DNA of 64,000 bases from Hymenobacter psoromatis (GCA_001596155.1 CP014769.1:62001-126000), one strand, 5' to 3'; counted from the first letter of the stretch, positions 1-11,352 are shown. Notes: generated by a model from the letters alone, not told the origin. Numbers and translations: made by a program.

Positions 1-117
1 CAGCAGGCCGACCTACCCCTGGCGCGCATGGTGGTCGAATCGCCCGAAACGCCGCTGGACGTGCCGTTGCACGCCGCCGCCCGGCAGTACTGGACGGAAC
101 AAGGCTACCTCCAGTAA
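1..117 (+). CDS. C-terminal end of a possible TAXI-family TRAP solute-binding protein (partial)
   Basis: The window opens inside an open frame that runs 38 codons to a TAA stop at 115-117. The visible tail has P-L-H-A-A-A-R-Q-Y-W-x-E-x-G near its end. This resembles the P-L-H-x-G-A-x-x-Y-Y-x-E-x-G tail of TAXI-type periplasmic binding proteins that feed TRAP transporters. Only the tail is present, so the family call is an inference from one short motif; the existence of a gene ending here is more secure. Confidence 0.35.
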   Translation, partial: QQADLPLARMVVESPETPLDVPLHAAARQYWTEQGYLQ

Positions 118-260
118 GGCCGCCTCCCCCACGCCGGCCAGACGCTCCCCTCGGCCGGGCGCCGCTAGGAACACGGCGCGTAGCCTCGGCGGCCGCTCAT
201 CGGCAACTGGCTGTATAAGAGCTAAAACCAAAACATCAACTCATTCAACACCCTCCAATC

Positions 261-1151
261 ATGAAAATTGTCATCACCGGTTCGTTAGGAAACATCGGCC
301 AGCCCCTCACGCAGGACTTGGTGCAAAAAGGCCACTCGGTCACCGTTATCAGCAGCAAGGCGGACAAGCAGTCCGCCATTGAGGCGCTGGGTGCCACGGC
401 CGCCATCGGCTCGCTGGAGGACGCGGCTTTTCTGGCTTCGACCCTGGCCGGGGCCGAGGCCGTCTTCGCGATGGTGCCGCCCAACTTTGGCGCGCCTAAT
501 CAGGTCGCCTACTACCGTGGCATTGGCCAGAACTACGTGCAGGCCATTGAGCAGGCGGGCGTAAAGCGGGTCGTGCATTTGAGCAGCTACGGCGCGCACC
601 TGGACAAGGGCACCGGCTTCATTCTCGGTTCGCACAACGTGGAAGGCCAGTTGAATGAAATTGCCGGCGTGGCCCTCACGCACCTGCGGCCGGGCTATTT
701 CTACACCAACCTCTACGGCTTTGTCGGCATGATAAAAGGGTCGGGCATGATTGGCAGCAACTACGGGGGCGATGATAAGCTGGTGATGGTGCACCCGCGC
801 GACATCGCCGCCGCCGCCGCCGAAGAGCTGACCACCCCGGCTACCCCCAGCCAGCACGTGCGCTACGTGGCCAGCGACGAGCTGACGGCCACCGAAGCCG
901 CGCACATTCTGGGGGCCGCCATTGGCCAGCCGGAGCTGAAGTGGGTCACCTTCACCGACGAGCAAACCCAACGCGCGATGGAGCAGCGCGGAATGCCCGC
1001 CCACGTCGTCGCCAACTTCGTGGAGATGGGTGCCAGCACCCACAGCGGAGCCCTGCGCGAGGATTATGAGCAGCACAAGCCCGCGGTGATGGGCCAGACC
1101 AAGCTGGCCGACTTTGCCCCGGAATTTGCGGCGGCCTACCAGAAAGCCTGA
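261..1151 (+). CDS. NmrA-like NAD(P)-binding oxidoreductase (atypical SDR)
   Basis: This 296-residue protein starts with a Rossmann fold: a beta strand and a GxxGxxG dinucleotide loop at residues 7-13 (G-S-L-G-N-I-G). A later V-V-H-L-S-S-Y-G stretch and an L-R-P-G-Y-F-Y-T-N segment are typical of NmrA/atypical SDR proteins, which bind NAD(P) and act as cytoplasmic quinone or azo reductases or redox sensors. The length fits the family. The start is the ATG at 261, behind a short leader that follows the partial gene. A DUF5519 gene follows 72 bases downstream on the same strand, so co-transcription is possible. Substrate cannot be told from sequence. Confidence 0.85.
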   Translation: MKIVITGSLGNIGQPLTQDLVQKGHSVTVISSKADKQSAIEALGATAAIGSLEDAAFLASTLAGAEAVFAMVPPNFGAPNQVAYYRGIGQNYVQAIEQAGVKRVVHLSSYGAHLDKGTGFILGSHNVEGQLNEIAGVALTHLRPGYFYTNLYGFVGMIKGSGMIGSNYGGDDKLVMVHPRDIAAAAAEELTTPATPSQHVRYVASDELTATEAAHILGAAIGQPELKWVTFTDEQTQRAMEQRGMPAHVVANFVEMGASTHSGALREDYEQHKPAVMGQTKLADFAPEFAAAYQKA

Positions 1152-1223
1152 ATGGCTAACGCGGCTTAAAGACCAGCCGCGGCCATCGTTGTACATATCA
1201 CCCCGTTTCTCCCTAAAAATCTG

Positions 1224-1664
1224 ATGAAACTTTCTGAAAAAGGCCCGCTGGCACCCGTGCCCACGCTGGCCACCGTGCTCGAACCGGTGTCGCAAGCCAT
1301 TCAGGGCTGGCCCGGCATCATCGCCGCCGCCCACTGGGACCTGTACCGGGTGGGCGAAGTGGTGGACGGGGCCGATTTTTACCTGGGTGAGGAAGAGTTG
1401 GGCCACCTGCACCTCAGCGGCGACGTGCACCTGGCCACCAGCCCCGCGCTGGGGCAGGCCCTGGTGGCCGGCGGCTGGGCCCGGCCCATGTGCTTTGGCG
1501 GCGTGCAGTACCGGGGCTGGACGGAGTTCCGGGTGCGCACGACCGCCGACGCGGCCCACGCCACCTGGCTGTTCGAGCTAAATTACCAGTGCCTGCGCGG
1601 CCGGCCCGAGGCCGAGCTAGTGGCGGAAATCGCCGGCCGCCAACCCGTGGCACGGCGGGGCTAG
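1224..1664 (+). CDS. DUF5519 (luciferase-like domain) family protein
   Basis: A 146-residue soluble protein without signal peptide or membrane segment. The central and C-terminal part carries the family's recognisable order: a V-H-L-A-T-S-P strand, a G-G-W-A-R-P-M stretch, then G-W-T-E-F-R-V-R-T followed by A-T-W-L-F-E-L-N-Y. These match the DUF5519 proteins, named for a luciferase-like domain but of unknown biochemical role, which in bacteria sit beside small oxidoreductases as here. The ATG at 1224 begins right where similarity would be expected to start. A hairpin terminator follows at 1810, so this probably ends the transcription unit begun by the NmrA-like gene. Confidence 0.7.
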   Translation: MKLSEKGPLAPVPTLATVLEPVSQAIQGWPGIIAAAHWDLYRVGEVVDGADFYLGEEELGHLHLSGDVHLATSPALGQALVAGGWARPMCFGGVQYRGWTEFRVRTTADAAHATWLFELNYQCLRGRPEAELVAEIAGRQPVARRG

Positions 1665-1809
1665 TCGCCAAAGGGATTGTTGTGCTGCTAGTAAGGGGGT
1701 AGGGAAGGACGGCAACGCACTCCTTGCACGCCCGGCATCGTCGGTGCTTTAGGCGCACGGGGCGCTGCATAACCAGCAAAGGGCTTTTCCTACCCCCTTC
1801 AATACTAGA

Positions 1810-1837
1810 GGCTGTCTCGTAAGGGACAGCCTTTTTT
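1810..1837 (+). terminator. Rho-independent terminator
   Basis: GGCTGTC at 1810-1816 pairs perfectly with GACAGCC at 1825-1831 across an 8-base loop, followed directly by six T residues. It lies between the DUF5519 gene and the amidohydrolase and reads as a classical intrinsic terminator for the upstream genes. Confidence 0.85.
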
Positions 1838-1872
1838 AACCGCACTAAACAAGTAATTGAACGATTAAACGC

Positions 1873-2880
1873 ATGAAAATCATTGTTTTAGAGGAACATT
1901 GCATGACGCCGGAACTGGCCCAGGCGCTAAGCGCGCTGCCTCCCGAGCAGGGCGACGACCTGATGCGGCTGTTTTCCGACGAACAGCTGAGCGACCGGCT
2001 CCTGGACCTGGGCGAGGGCCGACTGCGGGAGATGGACCGCATTGGACTCGACCTGATGGTACTTTCCATCACTACGCCGGGCACCCAACTGCTGCCCGCG
2101 GCGCAAGCGGTGCCCCTGGCCCGGCAGGCCAACGACCGCGTGGCCGCCGCGGTGCGGGCGCACCCCGACCGCTACGCCGGGTTTGCCACGCTGCCGACCC
2201 CCGACCCGGCCGCCGCCGTGACCGAGCTGCAACGGGCCGTGCAGGAGTTGGGCCTGTGCGGGGCCATGATTCACGGCCGCACCGGCGACAAGTACTTGGA
2301 CCACGCCGACTTCCGGCCCTTGTTGGCGATGGCCGCCTCGCTCGACGTGCCCGTGTACCTGCACCCGCAATTGCCGCCCCGCGCCGTGCGGGCCGCCTAC
2401 TACGACGGCTTTGGCCCCGAGTTAAGCGCCCTGTTTGCCGCCGCCGGCTGGGGTTGGCACCTGGATGCGGGCGTGGCGGCGCTCCGGCTCATGCTGGCCG
2501 GCACCTTCGATGCGCTGCCCACCTTGCAGGTGGTGCTGGGGCACTGGGGCGAGATGCTGCCTTTCTACCTGGAGCGAACTGCCGTGCTAACGCCGTTGCT
2601 CAAAGGCCCGCAGCACAAAGGCCCGCAGAAAACAATCGCCGAGTACCTCCGCCAGAATTTTTACGTCACCGGCAGTGGCCAGAATACCACGGCCTATTTG
2701 CTGCGTGCCGTCGAGGTAATGGGTGCCGACCGGGTGATGTTCTCCACGGACTATCCCTACTGCTACGCCACGGAGGACACGGGCAGGGAATTTCTGGCCC
2801 AGGCGCCGCTCAGCTTCGACGACAAAGCCAAAATTGCGCATCGCAACGCCGAGCGCCTGCTCAAGCTGCCAGCAAGTTGA
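1873..2880 (+). CDS. Amidohydrolase-2 family metal-dependent hydrolase/decarboxylase
   Basis: A 335-residue TIM-barrel amidohydrolase of the PF04909 type (relatives: 2,3-dihydroxybenzoate and gamma-resorcylate decarboxylases, ACMSD). Metal-site landmarks are visible: E-E-H at residues 7-9, the H-P-Q strand mid-protein, G-H-W-G-E, and S-T-D-Y-P near the C-terminus supplying the last aspartate. These enzymes cleave C-C bonds of aromatic acids or hydrolyse lactone-like substrates in the cytoplasm. No signal peptide. The ATG at 1873 places the E-E-H motif at the usual distance from the N-terminus. The exact substrate is unknown; decarboxylase activity is an inference from the E-E-H start. Confidence 0.82.
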   Translation: MKIIVLEEHCMTPELAQALSALPPEQGDDLMRLFSDEQLSDRLLDLGEGRLREMDRIGLDLMVLSITTPGTQLLPAAQAVPLARQANDRVAAAVRAHPDRYAGFATLPTPDPAAAVTELQRAVQELGLCGAMIHGRTGDKYLDHADFRPLLAMAASLDVPVYLHPQLPPRAVRAAYYDGFGPELSALFAAAGWGWHLDAGVAALRLMLAGTFDALPTLQVVLGHWGEMLPFYLERTAVLTPLLKGPQHKGPQKTIAEYLRQNFYVTGSGQNTTAYLLRAVEVMGADRVMFSTDYPYCYATEDTGREFLAQAPLSFDDKAKIAHRNAERLLKLPAS

Positions 2881-3164
2881 CCCTGGCGGCCTGCTCAGCT
2901 GAGTCAGCCCTCCCAGCGCCCCCACGGCGGCCTAGCTAATAAACCGCTTTCTGAATAGACTCACCGCCTTAGGTATGGCCAGCAGGAAGGTCAGCGCGTG
3001 AAGGGATTACGAAAACCGATGCCCGGAACTGGTTTACGCACTGCGGTTACTATATACACTTATATGCAATCTTCTCTAAGGCAGCCATTTGACTTGCGCA
3101 AGCGCGGGACCTAAGTGGGTGACACGGGGCTTGGCCAGCAGCCGGCTTTGGACGGGGAAATGCG

Positions 3165-3899
3165 CTACCAGGGCAGCTGCTCGCCGAGGTGAAAGAACCC
3201 ACCGTTCGGGCCGTCGGGGCCGCTGGTGGCCAGGGCCACGGCCGTTTTCGCGCCTTCCTGCACCGTTATGGTCCCCGCGCCGTTGAGGTCGGTTTTGACA
3301 TCGCCCGGATGGGCCGAATTGGCGTGGTGCGGCCCGTTCCGCCACTGCCAGGCGTAGTGGATGGTCATCATGTTGACGGCCGCCTTGCTCGTGTCATAGG
3401 CCAGCATTTTTTGGGTAGCGTCCTTGAACGGGCCGGCCGGGTCGGTTTGCTCACCCAGGCTGCCCGTAATCGACGAAGCATTGACCAGCCGCGCCGCCTC
3501 CGCCTTTTCCAGCAGTGGCCAGAACGCCCGCGTGACCTGGTGCAGGGCAAACACGTTGATTTCAAACGTGTCGCGCAAGTCGGCCAGCGGCAACTGCGCG
3601 GGGGGCGTCTCGGTATCGGCCTTCACGAACATGCCCGCGTTGTTGATGAGCACGTCGAGGTGGCCGTGGTCGGCGGCTACCTGCTGGGCGGCGGCCTCCA
3701 CGGAGGCGGCATCGTTGGGGTCAAGCAGCAGAAAGCGGGCGTCCAGCCCCTCTTTCTGAAGCTGAAGCGCGGCGGCCTGACCTAGCTTCGCATCGCGCGC
3801 GCCGAGGAGCACCGTCAGGCCGTGGTCGCGCGCCAGCTGGCGGGCGGTTTCGAAGCCAATACCCTTATCGGCTCCGGTAATGAGGGCGATTTTTGCCAT
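3165..3899 (-). CDS. Short-chain dehydrogenase/reductase (classical SDR)
   Basis: A 244-residue classical SDR. The cofactor loop T-G-x-x-x-G-I-G is at residues 8-15, N-N-A-G follows in the middle, a serine lies in N-A-S-S-I-T-G, and the catalytic Y-D-T-S-K gives the YxxxK pair. The arrangement resembles carbonyl reductase-like SDRs that reduce quinones or ketones with NADPH. It stands alone on the minus strand, convergent with the amidohydrolase. The short insertion between N-N-A-G and the active site is usual for carbonyl-reductase-like members. Substrate unknown. Confidence 0.88.
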   Translation of the reverse strand: MAKIALITGADKGIGFETARQLARDHGLTVLLGARDAKLGQAAALQLQKEGLDARFLLLDPNDAASVEAAAQQVAADHGHLDVLINNAGMFVKADTETPPAQLPLADLRDTFEINVFALHQVTRAFWPLLEKAEAARLVNASSITGSLGEQTDPAGPFKDATQKMLAYDTSKAAVNMMTIHYAWQWRNGPHHANSAHPGDVKTDLNGAGTITVQEGAKTAVALATSGPDGPNGGFFHLGEQLPW

Positions 3900-3957
3900 G
3901 TTTGCGGTTGGTTTTGGAGAGTAAACCCAGTATTACCTCGTTGATGATGAAACAGTT

Positions 3958-4466
3958 TCATTTGCGGCGGTGGCCTATCAAGTCTTGGTAACCGCTTTCC
4001 TTAGCCAGGCTCACCAACCGGTTGCTTTTCAGGGTCGTGAAAAACGTCCAACCCGCGCGGTGAATACGTTTCAAATTGGTGCTGCCCGAGTACCAGGAGT
4101 CGAAAAAATCGTGCGGGCCAGGAGCTTGTCCTCGGCCACGACCTGGTCAAACATGGCCAGGAAATGGTCGTTTTTCGTCTGCCCGTCGTCATCAGGCGCG
4201 TACACGCGGTCGTCCAGGGGCAGAAAATCGCCCGCTTCGCCGCTGCTGTGCACTAGGTTAACGAGCCCGATGCCGGTGACCATGCCGTGCGCGTTGCCCG
4301 AGTACGGGCGCTTGGCCAGCGCAATGAAGCGGCTGTAGCGTTTGTCCTGCACGCTGTCGTCAACAAGCAAAAAGGCCTCGGGGGAGTCGCGAAGCAAGGC
4401 CTTCTTGTAGCAGCGAGGGAGTAAAATTACTGTAAGCAGTTTACGGCTCGGGCCAGAAAGGCACAT
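3958..4466 (-). pseudogene. Remnant of a DDE transposase (IS701/IS4-like), frameshifted
   Basis: Read on the minus strand, the first part contains F-L-L-V-D-D-S-V-Q-D-K-R-Y-S and D-D-D-G-Q-T-K-N-D-H-F, the first part of a DDE transposase core. In the T tract near 4105 the frame is lost by one base; in the neighbouring frame the protein continues with F-D-S-W-Y-S-G-S-T-N, the second catalytic region, then ends at a TGA at 3958. The N-terminal third and the C-terminal end are missing. It is a dead fragment; no terminal repeats were found around it. The exact IS family is inferred from the motifs. Confidence 0.75.
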
Positions 4467-4566
4467 CTTTTAGAACCTAGTGTATTTCACTAGCCAGCAA
4501 GCGGCAATGACTAGACTGGCACAAAAGTTTCAAGATCTTTAAAGATGAAATTTTAAATAAATTCAT

Positions 4567-6889
<2,323 letters not shown>

Positions 6890-6896
6890 CCCACTG

Positions 6897-6932
6897 GGTA
6901 GTGGTTCACGCCAGCCGGCGTGAACCACTACC
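6897..6932. terminator. Strong hairpin after the split reductase gene
   Basis: GGTAGTGGTTCACGCC at 6897-6912 pairs perfectly over 16 bases with 6917-6932 across a 4-base AGCC loop, eight bases after the TAA stop. A short A/T run follows. It probably ends or attenuates transcription between the two aldo/keto reductase genes. Confidence 0.7.
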
Positions 6933-6968
6933 TAAAAACGTATAAAAAAGCGTACAGATAGGGGTGAA

Positions 6969-7772
6969 ATGATGAACATAACATTAAATAATGGCATAAA
7001 AATGCCGCTGCTTGGTTTTGGCACTTACTTGCTGCGAGACGGTTTAGCGTGTGAGCAAGCTGTGCTACATGCGTTAACTAGTGGCTACAGGCTGCTCGAC
7101 ACCGCTGCGGCATACGCTAATGAGGAATCAGTGGGCAGAGCAATCAAAAAAAGTAGTATCAAACGAGAAGAAATCTTTGTGACCACCAAATTTTTGCCAG
7201 CGGACATCGGGTATGAAAAAGCAAAGCACGCCTGTGAAGCATCGTTAAAAAAATTGGGTCTTGACTATGTTGATTTATACTTGATTCATATCCCGCAGGG
7301 AGACGTAAATTCCTCCTGGACAGCAATGGAAGAATTGTATAAAGAAGGTAAAGTACGGGCGATAGGTGTAAGTAATTTCACGATGCATCAGCTACATGAT
7401 TTACTTAAGCAGCATGGGGTGGTGCCAGCAGTCAATCAAGTGGAGACACATCCATTTTCCCAAAAAACAGAAATGCAGGAGGCGTTGAAATCTCAAGGCG
7501 TCCAGTTGGAGTCATGGGCCCCCTTTGCTCAGGGTAAAAACAATCTTTTTACTAATGACCTTTTAAAAGCTCTTTCAAGCAAATACAATAAGAGCATTGC
7601 CCAAGTGGTTCTACGGTGGTTAATTCAAAGAGAAGTTGTGGTTATTCCAAAATCAGCAAATAGGAAAAGGATAGATGAAAATTTCAACGTGTTTGACTTT
7701 GAGTTGTCTTCCGATGATATGACAACTATTAAATCGCTGGATAAAGGTAGTGGGCTAATTTATCATGTTTAA
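6969..7772 (+). CDS. Aldo/keto reductase (2,5-diketo-gluconate reductase-like)
   Basis: A 267-residue intact aldo/keto reductase of the smaller AKR5-like type. Landmarks: G-F-G-T-Y near the N-terminus, L-L-D-T-A-A-A-Y with catalytic D and Y, T-T-K with the lysine, Y-L-I-H-I-P with the histidine, V-S-N-F, and V-V-I-P-K-S in the NADPH pocket. It would reduce keto or aldehyde groups with NADPH in the cytoplasm. The start is ATG at 6969, preceded by an AGGGGTG ribosome site; a second ATG follows immediately. Composition is AT-rich compared with most of the window, like the AraC gene upstream. It lies just before the truncated Tn3 transposase. Confidence 0.92.
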   Translation: MMNITLNNGIKMPLLGFGTYLLRDGLACEQAVLHALTSGYRLLDTAAAYANEESVGRAIKKSSIKREEIFVTTKFLPADIGYEKAKHACEASLKKLGLDYVDLYLIHIPQGDVNSSWTAMEELYKEGKVRAIGVSNFTMHQLHDLLKQHGVVPAVNQVETHPFSQKTEMQEALKSQGVQLESWAPFAQGKNNLFTNDLLKALSSKYNKSIAQVVLRWLIQREVVVIPKSANRKRIDENFNVFDFELSSDDMTTIKSLDKGSGLIYHV

Positions 7773-7845
7773 AAAATGCTGGAAATTAGCAAGCAAGTAA
7801 TAAAACTTCGCAAACGTGGCCCTGGTCGAAAGTTTGGCCCAAAAG

Positions 7846-9744
7846 CTAAACGAGCGGGCTAGGGGTCTGCTCCCAGTTGAAGGCCAGCAGGGCCTCGATA
7901 TCGAAGCGCAGCGAGTCTTTGAGGGCGTCGTCGGAGAAGTCGAACTCGCCGTGCAGGTTGAGGTGTTGCCAGCTGACGGGCAAGCTGGCGGCGATGGCGT
8001 CGGCCACCGCCTGGCGTTCGTTCACCGGGGCCTGGAATAGGTACTGATTGAGGTAGAGGCAGTTCCAGCACACAATCGTGTTCTGGACGAGTCGTTTGCA
8101 GGCATCGGCCAGTTGCTGCTCTTCTTTGCCGGCGTAGGGAATCTGGCCGTTTTGGCCGTAGAACACGGCCCGGGCGAAGGTATGGGTGCTTTCGAGCTTA
8201 TCCAGCTGGTCGTCGATGCGCTTGCGTAGGTTCTGGTCGTCCATGTAGCGCAGCAGAAACTCGGTGCGCACCACCCGGCCCAGCTCGCGCAGGGCCAGGT
8301 AGACGGGATGCTGCTGGGAGTAGGAATTGAGCCGACGCAGCAGTGTGGAAGCCGTCACTTGCTTTTGCTTGAGGCTCACCACCAGCCGCAACAACATGTC
8401 CCACTGGGCCTCGATAAGCGCGTGGTCGATGTACTTGACCGGGGCCAGTCCGTAGGCTGTCAGGTCGGGTATGTCCATCTCGGGGAAGGCATAAAGCTGC
8501 TGGTCCTGAAAGGATTGGATGCGCGGTGCGAATTCAATCCCCAGGAAGGCAGTGAGGGCGAAATTGACTTCCGTAAAGCCGTGGGTATCGGTGCTGTGGA
8601 TAGTGGACTCCACCACGTCGTTGTGCAGCAGCCCATCGACCAGGTACGGGGCCTCGCGCTCGGACGAGCTAAAAGTGGTCGAGTAAAAGAGGCGGTGGCG
8701 GTCGTCGAGAAAGCCGTAGGAAACGATGCCCTTCTCCTGGCCGAAGTACTTATAGGAATGGGTGGCGTGAATCGAATCGACGGCCACGTAGTACTTCTGC
8801 CCGTCGGAGGAGGTGTGCACCACCTCGGGGTGACGCTTAAAGAGGCGACTCACGGGCAGCTTGCCCGTGAGTGCGATAACCGCGTCGTTGGCCCGGCGCA
8901 GGTTGTCGAGCGAGAAGTACCAGTTGACGGTGTTTTCCAGCGTAGCCAGCGCCACGTGCTTGGTGGCGTGGGCCATGCTCGTCAGCCCCAGGTTGCAGCC
9001 GTAGGCCATGAGGCCGGCGAAGAAGACCCGCTCCGCGGGCCGGGGCGGCCGATTACGCGGACTCCAGTGCGGGAGGCAGTCCGTGAAGTGGCACTCCTGG
9101 TTGACGGTATGCAGCACCTCGTGCAACGAAATTAGGCCCGGACCCGGAAATAGCGGCCGGGCGGCGGCGGCGTCCTCCACGGGCCGGGCGGGCGTTATAA
9201 AACGGGGCCGGCCGTTGGCGCGCGGGCGCACGCCGGGGTTGGTGCCGGCGTCCAGCCGCTCACAGGTGCGGGCGAAGGCGGTGGCCAGCTTGGCTTGCAG
9301 CTCGGCTAGCCAGGGCCCCGGCTCCCGCAGGTGGGTCAGGTCTGTTTGCGCCAGTAAATCCTCCCGCTGCCGCTCCCAACTCGCCGTATCGAGCAGGTAG
9401 GTGTCGAAGGGCCGGTAGCGCAGCGAGTGGGCCAGGTTCAGCTTGCCCGCTTTCAGGTGGTCAGCCACGTGGCCCGCTAGCAGGGCCTTGTAAAGGGAGA
9501 TGGGGCTCTCGGCCTGCGCCAGCGCGGTCCGCTCGGCCGCTTTCAGGAAACCGGTCAGGGGATGGCTGCCGACTTGTCCATCCCGCGCCCGGTACTGGGT
9601 AAGGACCTGCGCCAGTGGGCTATCAGCCGTGCCTTCATAGGCCACACTGCGCAAAATCTCGCCCAGCCGGCGTTGCAGGGTGCGCGAACGTTCTTTGTCT
9701 TGTCCTAAAATGAGTTGACCATCAATCCTCCGCAGATGGAACAC
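7846..9744 (-). pseudogene. tnpA: Tn3-family transposase TnpA, 5'-truncated
   Basis: The frame holds 632 codons, whereas Tn3-family transposases are about 950-1000 residues. What remains is the C-terminal catalytic domain: V-A-V-D-S-I-H-A-T-H with the first aspartate, S-T-D-T-H-G-F-T-E with the second, and a later acidic R-I-D-D-Q-L-D-K-L-E-S region supplying the glutamate. An in-frame TAA stands directly before the GTG at 9744, so about one third of the protein, the N-terminal DNA-binding part, has been lost. A Tn3-type terminal repeat survives at 9926-9958, on the side of the missing 5' end. No second end was recognised near 7846. Not expected to be active. Confidence 0.88.
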
Positions 9745-9925
9745 TTAATTTCTATTTCGCAAGCTGTCTCGTTCTGAAAAAAGTTGACCAGTTAATGACC
9801 GTCCAGGTCTGCGTTGACCGTTTCGGTGGTAGTCCTAAAATTACTGTTTCTTGGTTCGTTTTTCGAAATGCTCTGCCCGTGACAAGTTTGGATTGGCTAA
9901 AACCTGGCTAACCAGTTCTCCCTAC

Positions 9926-9958
9926 CGTTGTTTTCCATTCCTACTATTGTGCGACCCC
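9926..9958 (-). repeat. Solitary Tn3-type terminal inverted repeat
   Basis: The stretch ending in CCTACTATTGTGCGACCCC reads outward as GGGGTCGCACAATAGTAGG. It matches, with few changes, both ends of the miniature element at 49390-49650, whose left end has the 38-bp GGGG...CGCTAAG form of Tn3-family repeats. It lies just beyond the truncated tnpA and is probably the surviving end of that transposon. Confidence 0.75.
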
Positions 9959-10146
9959 TATTAAGGAAATTTGAGCCACCTTACTCTATGCTGTAGTGGC
10001 TTCGCACCGAGGAGTCGTTTAGCAATACGGTCGTTTTTCCGAACTTACTGCTACTCAATGTCCAGCAAAAGTAACAGATGCAAAGTACTGACCAACAATG
10101 CTAGATTCATCCAATGAAGGCCCCAATATTGGTGTCCCGTTTAGTG

Positions 10147-10194
10147 TAGATAACAAGAAATCCCAGCCAATTGGCTGGGATTTCTTGTTATCTA
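10147..10194. terminator. 48-bp perfect palindrome (likely bidirectional terminator)
   Basis: Bases 10147-10170 are the exact reverse complement of 10171-10194: two 24-base arms with no spacer, centred on CCAATTGG. It lies just past the 3' end of the small minus-strand RHH gene, at the boundary with the Tn3 remnant. A strong cruciform or terminator is the simplest reading; a binding site for the adjacent RHH protein is possible. Confidence 0.65.
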
Positions 10195-10216
10195 GAAGTA
10201 TTAATTTACATAAAAT

Positions 10217-10384
10217 CTATAATATCCCAAGTCTTCGAGCTTCATCTTTAATAAGTAGCCGTACCAAAGCAGAAAAACCCAGCCCACGTTCTTTAGCCAC
10301 CTTTTCAGCAAGCTCCTTTTCTTCAACGGTGACTTCCAGACCTACTTGCTTCTTGCCAGTGCGCTCGGCCTTGTCCTTTTTCAT
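10217..10384 (-). CDS. Small ribbon-helix-helix-like protein (55 aa)
   Basis: A 55-codon frame starts at ATG 10384 and ends at TAG 10217. The N-terminus is lysine-rich (M-K-K-D-K-A-E-R-T-G-K-K), followed by a hydrophobic strand V-G-L-E-V-T-V and two helices, E-E-K-E-L-A-E-K-V-A and L-G-F-S-A-L-V-R-L-L-I-K-D-E-A. Beta strand plus two helices with a central G-x-S/A turn is the ribbon-helix-helix pattern of plasmid copy-control, antitoxin and relaxosome regulators. No partner toxin is adjacent; the neighbours are a palindrome downstream and a plasmid gene run transcribed the other way. Role beyond DNA binding is unknown. Confidence 0.65.
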   Translation of the reverse strand: MKKDKAERTGKKQVGLEVTVEEKELAEKVAKERGLGFSALVRLLIKDEARRLGIL

Positions 10385-10521
10385 AGAGCAAAGATAAAAT
10401 TCTCACTCAACTGATACCAATATAATTCAAGTGTTCTGAGGCAAAAAAGCTTGTTGTATCAATAAAGTATTGGTACTTTTGTGATACTCAAAACGAGTAG
10501 CCTATCCTGTAGGAAGCAAAA

Positions 10522-10550
10522 GAGGCCAGTCGCTGGAAACGACTGACCTC
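10522..10550 (+). promoter_or_regulatory. Hairpin in the leader of the 10.6-kb gene run
   Basis: GAGGCCAGTCG at 10522-10532 pairs with CGACTGACCTC at 10540-10550 (10 of 11 positions) across a short loop. It sits about 66 bases before the ATG of the first gene of the run, so it could be a leader hairpin or operator. Only the pairing is seen; function is inference. Confidence 0.35.
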
Positions 10551-10615
10551 CGATATAGCACCTGTTTGCGCAGGCACTACAAGTTGGGTTCTTGCAAACC
10601 TTATCCCAAAATTAC

Positions 10616-11050
10616 ATGGAAACCCCTGTAACCAGGCAACCTATGCTCGGCGAGCTACGCCAGCGCGTCCTATCTGCCCTCCTCGGCAACCCCCTCTTCA
10701 GTGAAGCGGAGCAATTGCGGGCCAACCACTTCGCCCACGAGTGTGAGGATGTAACCCGCCTCACCCGCTGGCACGCCAACGTCCTAGCCGAAGTCGCCCG
10801 CCGCGCCGCCGACGTGGCCCACCAGCGCAGCCAAGACGCCCTGCGCGCCACCCTACGCCACCTGCGCCCGGCCAGCTTCCGGGGCTACCGCCCGCGCCAA
10901 CCCCAACCCGCCCCCGCCTGGGTCCCCGGCGCGCCCCTGCCCGACCGCGCTGACCGCTACGCCGGCACCTTCGACCGCCGCGCGGCCGCCCGCTTCCAGC
11001 CGGCCGGCTCCCTGACGCTCACCCACCTGCTTGCTACTCCGGCCCGATGA
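10616..11050 (+). CDS. Hypothetical protein, first gene of a plasmid-like run
   Basis: A 144-residue arginine- and alanine-rich protein starting at ATG 10616; a TTG 24 bases upstream in the same frame is a less likely start. The N-terminal half is predicted helical (L-R-Q-R-V-L-S-A-L-L...E-A-E-Q-L-R), the C-terminal half is proline/arginine-rich and probably disordered. No signal peptide, membrane segment or known motif was recognised. Its stop overlaps the next start (ATGA at 11047-11050), so the two are translationally coupled. Function unknown. Confidence 0.6.
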   Translation: METPVTRQPMLGELRQRVLSALLGNPLFSEAEQLRANHFAHECEDVTRLTRWHANVLAEVARRAADVAHQRSQDALRATLRHLRPASFRGYRPRQPQPAPAWVPGAPLPDRADRYAGTFDRRAAARFQPAGSLTLTHLLATPAR

Positions 11051-11352
11051 GCTACCGCCGCGACCTCCGGCACCTACGCCGCGCCCGCCACCTGGCCAAG
11101 CGCCAGCAGCACCAACTGGCCACCCTGGAATTGGCCGGCCTCACTGCCGTCACCCTGCACGCCCACGACCAGCAGTTAACTATTGCCATCGAGCGCCTTA
11201 CCGGCGCGCCCCTCGTGGACGTGCTCCGCGAAGCCCTGCGCGAGCGCCGGCAAGCCTGCGCGGCCGAGGCCCGGCAGGTTCGCCAGGACTGGTTGGAAAG
11301 TGAGTGGCTGGAGGACAAACTGGAACCTCCCGTGCCGTCCCCGTTGCCCTAG
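11047..11352 (+). CDS. Hypothetical protein, coupled to the preceding gene
   Basis: A 101-residue basic protein, with R-R-D-L-R-H-L-R-R-A-R-H at the N-terminus and an acidic C-terminal helix (E-S-E-W-L-E-D-K-L-E). Its ATG overlaps the preceding stop by four bases, indicating coupled translation and a shared function or complex. The basic N-terminus suggests nucleic-acid contact, but no family was recognised. Confidence 0.6.
   Translation: MSYRRDLRHLRRARHLAKRQQHQLATLELAGLTAVTLHAHDQQLTIAIERLTGAPLVDVLREALRERRQACAAEARQVRQDWLESEWLEDKLEPPVPSPLP

Noticed and set aside
285-1559. A 424-codon minus-strand frame opposite the NmrA-like and DUF5519 genes
   Set aside because: It is the antisense shadow of two well-supported plus-strand genes, with a His/Gly/Arg-rich composition typical of such shadows in GC-rich DNA.
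10098-10397. Plus-strand frame across the 10.1-10.4 kb region
   Set aside because: It runs through a perfect palindrome and lies opposite a better-supported 55-codon RHH gene.
10592-10615. TTG start for the first gene of the 10.6-kb run
   Set aside because: An ATG at 10616 in the same frame is a more normal start and nothing conserved is visible in the extra eight codons.
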